NCBI GenBank assembly: GCA_019347855.1
Contig: JAHWKO010000085.1
Coordinates: 1 to 9,558 of the forward strand
Source of the DNA: Actinomycetota bacterium
GTDB taxonomy: Bacteria; Actinomycetota; Nitriliruptoria; Nitriliruptorales; JAHWKO01
Direction: 5' to 3'
DNA: 9,558 bases
Under the pieces are notes generated by a model. It was not told the DNA's origin. It saw only the letters and a program-made list of their open reading frames with translations, and did not search any database. The position numbers and the translations under genes were made by a program. Positions 7,057 to 9,558 of this stretch are shown piece after piece (positions within the stretch are counted from its first letter, which is position 1; the number at the start of each line of letters is the position of its first letter).

Positions 7057-7505
7057 TCGACCTCTCCCGTCGGTTCGGTCCGCGGATGGTTGTGTACGCG
7101 CTCCTCGGCGCAGGCCTCCGCCTCTTCGACGGAGACGTGACACCAGCAGTCCGCGCTGCACTCGCCGTGGGCGGGTCCGGTGAGCTCGGAGAACGCGGCC
7201 GCGAACTCCTCAGCCCCCTCCTCGAGTCCGCTCTCGGAGAGGCGGTAGCCCCCGTCGGCGCGTTCGAGGTACCCCTCGGTGACGAGCTTGTCGAGGTAGG
7301 TGATGCCGATGCCTGCGTCCACCCCGAGGAAGCGCTCGATCATCTCCGCGTCGACGACGTCGCCGAAGCCGTCCACCAGGCCCCCGCTCTCGCGTCGGAC
7401 CGACCGGGACTCCCCCCGCAGCCAGTACATGACCTGGAGGATCTCGCTGCGCCAGTACAGCTCGCGCAGCGCCTCGGACTTCGGGGCGTGGAGCTGGTCG
7501 GACAC
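7053..7505 (-). CDS. Winged-helix-like protein with Cys/His-rich tail, putative metal or redox-sensing regulator
   Basis: 150 residues, not recognised as a named family. GTG at 7505 is chosen because GAGAGG (7512-7517) lies 6 bases upstream; an upstream in-frame ATG lies inside the divergent control region. Residues 14-95 look like a winged helix: LYWRSEILQVMYWLRGE, a helix with AEMIERFLG, then ITYLDKLVTEGYLER and a wing ending YRLSESGLEEG. The tail holds HGECSADCWCH (113-123), Cys132 and His138/His140, so four Cys and several His that could bind a metal or Fe-S cluster. It is first of a coupled three-gene unit with PadR and the CooC-like ATPase, divergent from the hydrogenase. A sensor-regulator role is inferred. 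It could instead be a small metal chaperone. Confidence 0.75.
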   Translation of the reverse strand: MSDQLHAPKSEALRELYWRSEILQVMYWLRGESRSVRRESGGLVDGFGDVVDAEMIERFLGVDAGIGITYLDKLVTEGYLERADGGYRLSESGLEEGAEEFAAAFSELTGPAHGECSADCWCHVSVEEAEACAEERVHNHPRTEPTGEVE

Positions 7506-7535
7506 CGGTCGCCTCTCGGTCTGGGTCCTGGCCCC

Positions 7536-7573
7536 ATGGTAGCCAGCAGCCCCCTGCAGGCTAACGATGGTAG
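7536..7573. repeat. Direct repeat ATGGTAG, two copies 31 bases apart
   Basis: ATGGTAG occurs at 7536-7542 and 7567-7573, with start-to-start spacing of 31 bases (about three helical turns). A related ATGGTGC follows at 7578-7584, 11 bases (one turn) on. The helical phasing fits cooperative regulator binding on one face of the DNA. Confidence 0.45.
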
Positions 7574-7591
7574 ATGTATGGTGCACCTACC
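7569..7591. promoter_or_regulatory. Candidate operator, GGTAG-N13-CTACC with central palindrome
   Basis: GGTAG (7569-7573) and CTACC (7587-7591) are a perfect inverted repeat; within it GGTGCACC (7580-7587) is a perfect 8-base palindrome. The element covers the candidate hydrogenase -10 TATGGT (7577-7582), so binding there would block transcription of the hydrogenase. PadR or the Cys-tailed regulator are the obvious candidates. Confidence 0.4.
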
Positions 7592-7629
7592 GGTCAGGCG
7601 GACCCGGACGACAGGGTGGGGAGCCACAC

Positions 7630-9024
7630 ATGGCGGCACCAGCGCAGGTCCCGAGCAAGACCCCGGCCGAGCAGCTCCTCGACCAGCTCGGCCCCGTCGA
7701 CCGGTACAACGCGGACCGCCGCGAGGAAATCGGCGACTTCGGGATGCCGTCCCGGATGATGATGGAGCACATGCTCGAGCCGGCTGCGCAGGGGGGCGTC
7801 GGCAGTCGCATCGGTCCGCTGGAGAAGGTGCACGCGTTCTGGTTCGCGGGGATGAGCTGCGACGGGTGCACCGTGACGGTGACCGGGGCGTCGTCTCCGT
7901 CGGTCGAGAGCCTGCTGCTCGGCGCCCACCCCGGCATCCCACGGGTGATCCTCCACCACCCGGTGGTCAACGTGGAATCCGGTCCCAACTACTTCTACGC
8001 CCACGAGCAGGCCCTCAAGGGTGAGCTCGACGCCCCGTACGTGATCATCCTCGAGGGGTCCATCACCGACGAGACCCGGGCGATCGCCACCGGGGGGTAC
8101 TGGTCCGGACAGGGTGAGGAACCCTGGGGGCCGGACGGCGAGGAACGCACCGTCTCCACGGACGAGTGGATCGCTCGGCTCGCCCCGGGTGCCGCGGCGT
8201 CGCTGGCGATCGGCACCTGTGCGACCTGGGGTGGGATCCCCGCCGCCGAGGGAAACCCGACCGGGGCGATGAGCCTCATGGACTTCCTCGGCAAGGACTA
8301 CCGCTCCGCGTACGGCGTCCCGGTGGTGAACGTCCCCGGGTGCGCCCCGGTCGGTGACAACTTCACCGAGACCGTCGCGGCGATCCTCTACTTCCTGCAG
8401 GGCTTCGGGCCGCTGCCCGAGTTCGACGACCTCGGACGTCCGGCCTGGTTGTTCGGCGAGACCGTCCACCGCCACTGCGTCCGGGGCGCCTACTACGAGG
8501 AGGGGACCTACGCCGAGGAGTTCGGCGATCCGGAGTGCCTGGTCGAGATCGGCTGCTGGGGGCCGGTCGTCAACTGCAACATCACCTCGAGGGGCGCCAT
8601 CAACCACGTCGGAGGTTGCATGAACTCCGGTGGCGCCTGCATCGGCTGCACGATGCCCGGCTTCCCCGACAAGTTCACGCCGTTCTACAAGAAACCGCCG
8701 GGCTCCACGGCCTCGACGACCGCCTCGCGACTGCTGGGCTCGATCGTCAAGCCACTCCGCGAGTACAGCAACGACAACCTCAACCGGGAGGTCCGCTGGG
8801 ACCTGCACGGCGGCGTCCCCAGTGGCTGGGCCCGCGCTCGTTCCGAACCCGGTCGGGTCCGGGAGGTCGGCCACAGGCTGTACGACATGCTCCGCCGCTC
8901 CACGGACACCGGCAAGAACCGTGGTGACGAGTGGGGGAAGGGTGGCACCGGGGCCACCTGGACCGCGCCGAAGGACCCGGAGCTCGAAGAAGGGACCGAG
9001 CCCAAACCCGGCTCGCGTCGGTGA
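7630..9024 (+). CDS. [NiFe]-hydrogenase small subunit (cytoplasmic, group 1h-related uptake type)
   Basis: 464-residue electron-transfer subunit. ATG at 7630 is chosen because GGTGGGGAG (7615-7623) lies 6 bases upstream; an earlier ATG at 7567 sits in the promoter. Predicted ligands are Cys77 and Cys80 (CDGC), Cys197 (GTCATWGG) and Cys238 (PGC) for the proximal cluster; His280, Cys283, Cys303 and Cys309 for the distal; Cys316, Cys330, Cys337 and Cys340 for the medial. All three thus look like [4Fe-4S], since Cys330 takes the place of the usual Pro. There is no RRxFxK Tat signal and no C-terminal membrane anchor, so it is probably cytoplasmic. A 65-residue N-terminal extension and about 100 residues after the clusters are extra. 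TVHRHC, CWGPVVNC and CIGCTMPGFPDKF recall actinobacterial group 1h enzymes, but groups 1f or 1l cannot be excluded without a tree. Confidence 0.92.
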   Translation: MAAPAQVPSKTPAEQLLDQLGPVDRYNADRREEIGDFGMPSRMMMEHMLEPAAQGGVGSRIGPLEKVHAFWFAGMSCDGCTVTVTGASSPSVESLLLGAHPGIPRVILHHPVVNVESGPNYFYAHEQALKGELDAPYVIILEGSITDETRAIATGGYWSGQGEEPWGPDGEERTVSTDEWIARLAPGAAASLAIGTCATWGGIPAAEGNPTGAMSLMDFLGKDYRSAYGVPVVNVPGCAPVGDNFTETVAAILYFLQGFGPLPEFDDLGRPAWLFGETVHRHCVRGAYYEEGTYAEEFGDPECLVEIGCWGPVVNCNITSRGAINHVGGCMNSGGACIGCTMPGFPDKFTPFYKKPPGSTASTTASRLLGSIVKPLREYSNDNLNREVRWDLHGGVPSGWARARSEPGRVREVGHRLYDMLRRSTDTGKNRGDEWGKGGTGATWTAPKDPELEEGTEPKPGSRR

Positions 9025-9060
9025 TGACCACCCTCCTGACGACCTGAACGGGACACGCAC

Positions 9061-9558
9061 ATGTGCTTCAAGAACCTTCCGGTCGAGTTCGACAGCGCGG
9101 GGAACGCCACGCTGAAGGGCGGGATCCCGGACCCGTACTCGGTCCAGACCTCGCGCCCCGAGCTGGACATGACCGAGGAGGAGCGACGCGAGTCCATCCA
9201 GGAGCTGATGGCCCGCAACGGGCACATCAAGGACCTCAACATGGACCCGGTCACCCGGGTCGCGGGGGCGCTCGCGGTCCACATCACCGCCGACCTCGAG
9301 GAGGGCACATACGTCGACGCCCACTCGCAGGCCACGCTGTTCCGCGGGTACGAGGTCATCCTCATGGGACGCGACCCGCGCGATGCGATCTTCGTCTCGT
9401 CCCGAGCGTGCGGTGTCTGTGGCGGGGTGCACTCGCACGCGTCGGCCTACGCGATCGAGATGGCCATGGGCCTGACGCCTCCGCCGATGGGCACTGTGGT
9501 GCGCAACCTCGGCGAGGCCGCCGAGATGGGCTACGACAACCCCCTTCACCTGTACCTG
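9061..9558 (+). CDS. [NiFe]-hydrogenase large subunit, N-terminal 166 residues (cut by window edge)
   Basis: Catalytic subunit carrying the NiFe(CN)2CO centre that splits H2. ATG at 9061 is 36 bases after the small-subunit stop; the ribosome binding site is weak, so coupling to the upstream gene is likely. The frame is open to the end of the window. MDPVTRVAG (61-69) is the N-terminal family motif. SSRACGVCGGVH (113-124) is the L1 motif, with Cys117 and Cys120 as nickel ligands, Arg115, and His124. The second nickel-binding motif (DPCxxCxxH/R) lies outside. Classical enzymes have RIEGH where this has RVAGA (66-70), so the conserved Glu is Ala68. RACGVC and GRDPRDAIF fit the group 1h-related branch as I recall it. 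The order small-large is usual for uptake hydrogenases; accessory genes are probably further right. Confidence 0.93.
   Translation, partial: MCFKNLPVEFDSAGNATLKGGIPDPYSVQTSRPELDMTEEERRESIQELMARNGHIKDLNMDPVTRVAGALAVHITADLEEGTYVDAHSQATLFRGYEVILMGRDPRDAIFVSSRACGVCGGVHSHASAYAIEMAMGLTPPPMGTVVRNLGEAAEMGYDNPLHLYL

Larger units (their letters stand above)
7506..7629. promoter_or_regulatory. Divergent control region between regulator operon and hydrogenase operon
   Basis: 124 bases separate the two start codons. A candidate + strand -10 is TATGGT (7577-7582) with a weak -35 CTGCAG (7554-7559, 17-base spacer). A candidate - strand -10 is TACCAT (complement of 7536-7541) with a weak -35 TTAGCC (complement of 7559-7564). 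These are eye-made calls against a general TANNNT pattern. The candidate - promoter overlaps the spacer region of the + one, so a bound regulator could affect both. Confidence 0.5.

Noticed and set aside
7053..7630. Upstream ATGs (7586 on -, 7567 on +) as true starts of the regulator and the hydrogenase small subunit
   Set aside because: Using both would make the genes overlap divergently and would put codons over the promoter motifs; the downstream starts each have a well-placed ribosome binding site.
7594..9549. Long open frame on the - strand opposite the hydrogenase genes (651 codons)
   Set aside because: The + strand encodes clear hydrogenase subunits with all cluster ligands. The antisense frame shows no recognisable motif and is the usual by-product of GC-rich codon bias.
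7630..9558. Group 2a (Huc-type) or H2-sensing hydrogenase
   Set aside because: The large-subunit L1 motif RACGVCGGVH differs from the RICGICGDNH I recall for group 2a, and the small-subunit tail motifs (CIGCTMPGFPDKF) fit the group 1h-related branch better.
1..9558. CRISPR array, transposase, tRNA or phage genes
   Set aside because: No regularly spaced repeats, transposase motifs, tRNA-like cloverleafs or phage proteins were found on either strand.

Overview
The window is dense, very GC-rich DNA with strong G/C preference at third codon positions, several GTG starts and 4-base start/stop overlaps. This suggests a high-GC actinobacterium. Two families support that: a DsbA-fold protein laid out like the mycothiol-dependent nitroreductase Rv2466c, and a [NiFe]-hydrogenase related to the actinobacterial high-affinity (group 1h-like) uptake enzymes. 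Genus cannot be named from the sequence alone. No tRNA, rRNA, CRISPR array, transposase or other mobile element was seen, and no gene-free stretch exceeds 300 bases (the longest is 192).

Left part (1-1628, + strand): the C-terminal part of a membrane sensor histidine kinase of the NarL/DesK type, cut by the window edge, followed by the Rv2466c-like thioredoxin-fold oxidoreductase. The latter converges on the next block, with a perfect hairpin between the two stop codons.

Middle part (1629-5719, - strand): transcription runs right to left. An aldehyde dehydrogenase (GapN-like class) is followed after 60 bases by a SAM-dependent methyltransferase, whose stop overlaps the start of a fused TMD-NBD ABC exporter (ATGA).

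Right part (5912-9558): the most interesting block. Leftward runs a tightly coupled trio: a winged-helix-like protein with a Cys/His-rich tail, a PadR-family repressor, and a CooC/MinD-type P-loop ATPase with the CxC metal motif of CO-dehydrogenase nickel-insertion ATPases. Divergently, across a 124-base control region carrying repeated ATGGTAG motifs and an inverted repeat, run the small and large subunits of a cytoplasmic [NiFe]-hydrogenase; the large subunit is cut by the right edge. The small subunit lacks a Tat signal and has the ligands for three [4Fe-4S] clusters. The large subunit has RACGVC for the active site and an Ala where classical enzymes carry the RIEGH glutamate.

Working model (inference): the two regulators control the hydrogenase from the shared intergenic region, perhaps through metal or redox sensing by the Cys tail, and the CooC-like ATPase helps load nickel. 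No CO dehydrogenase is seen here, so the hydrogenase is the only visible nickel enzyme beside it.
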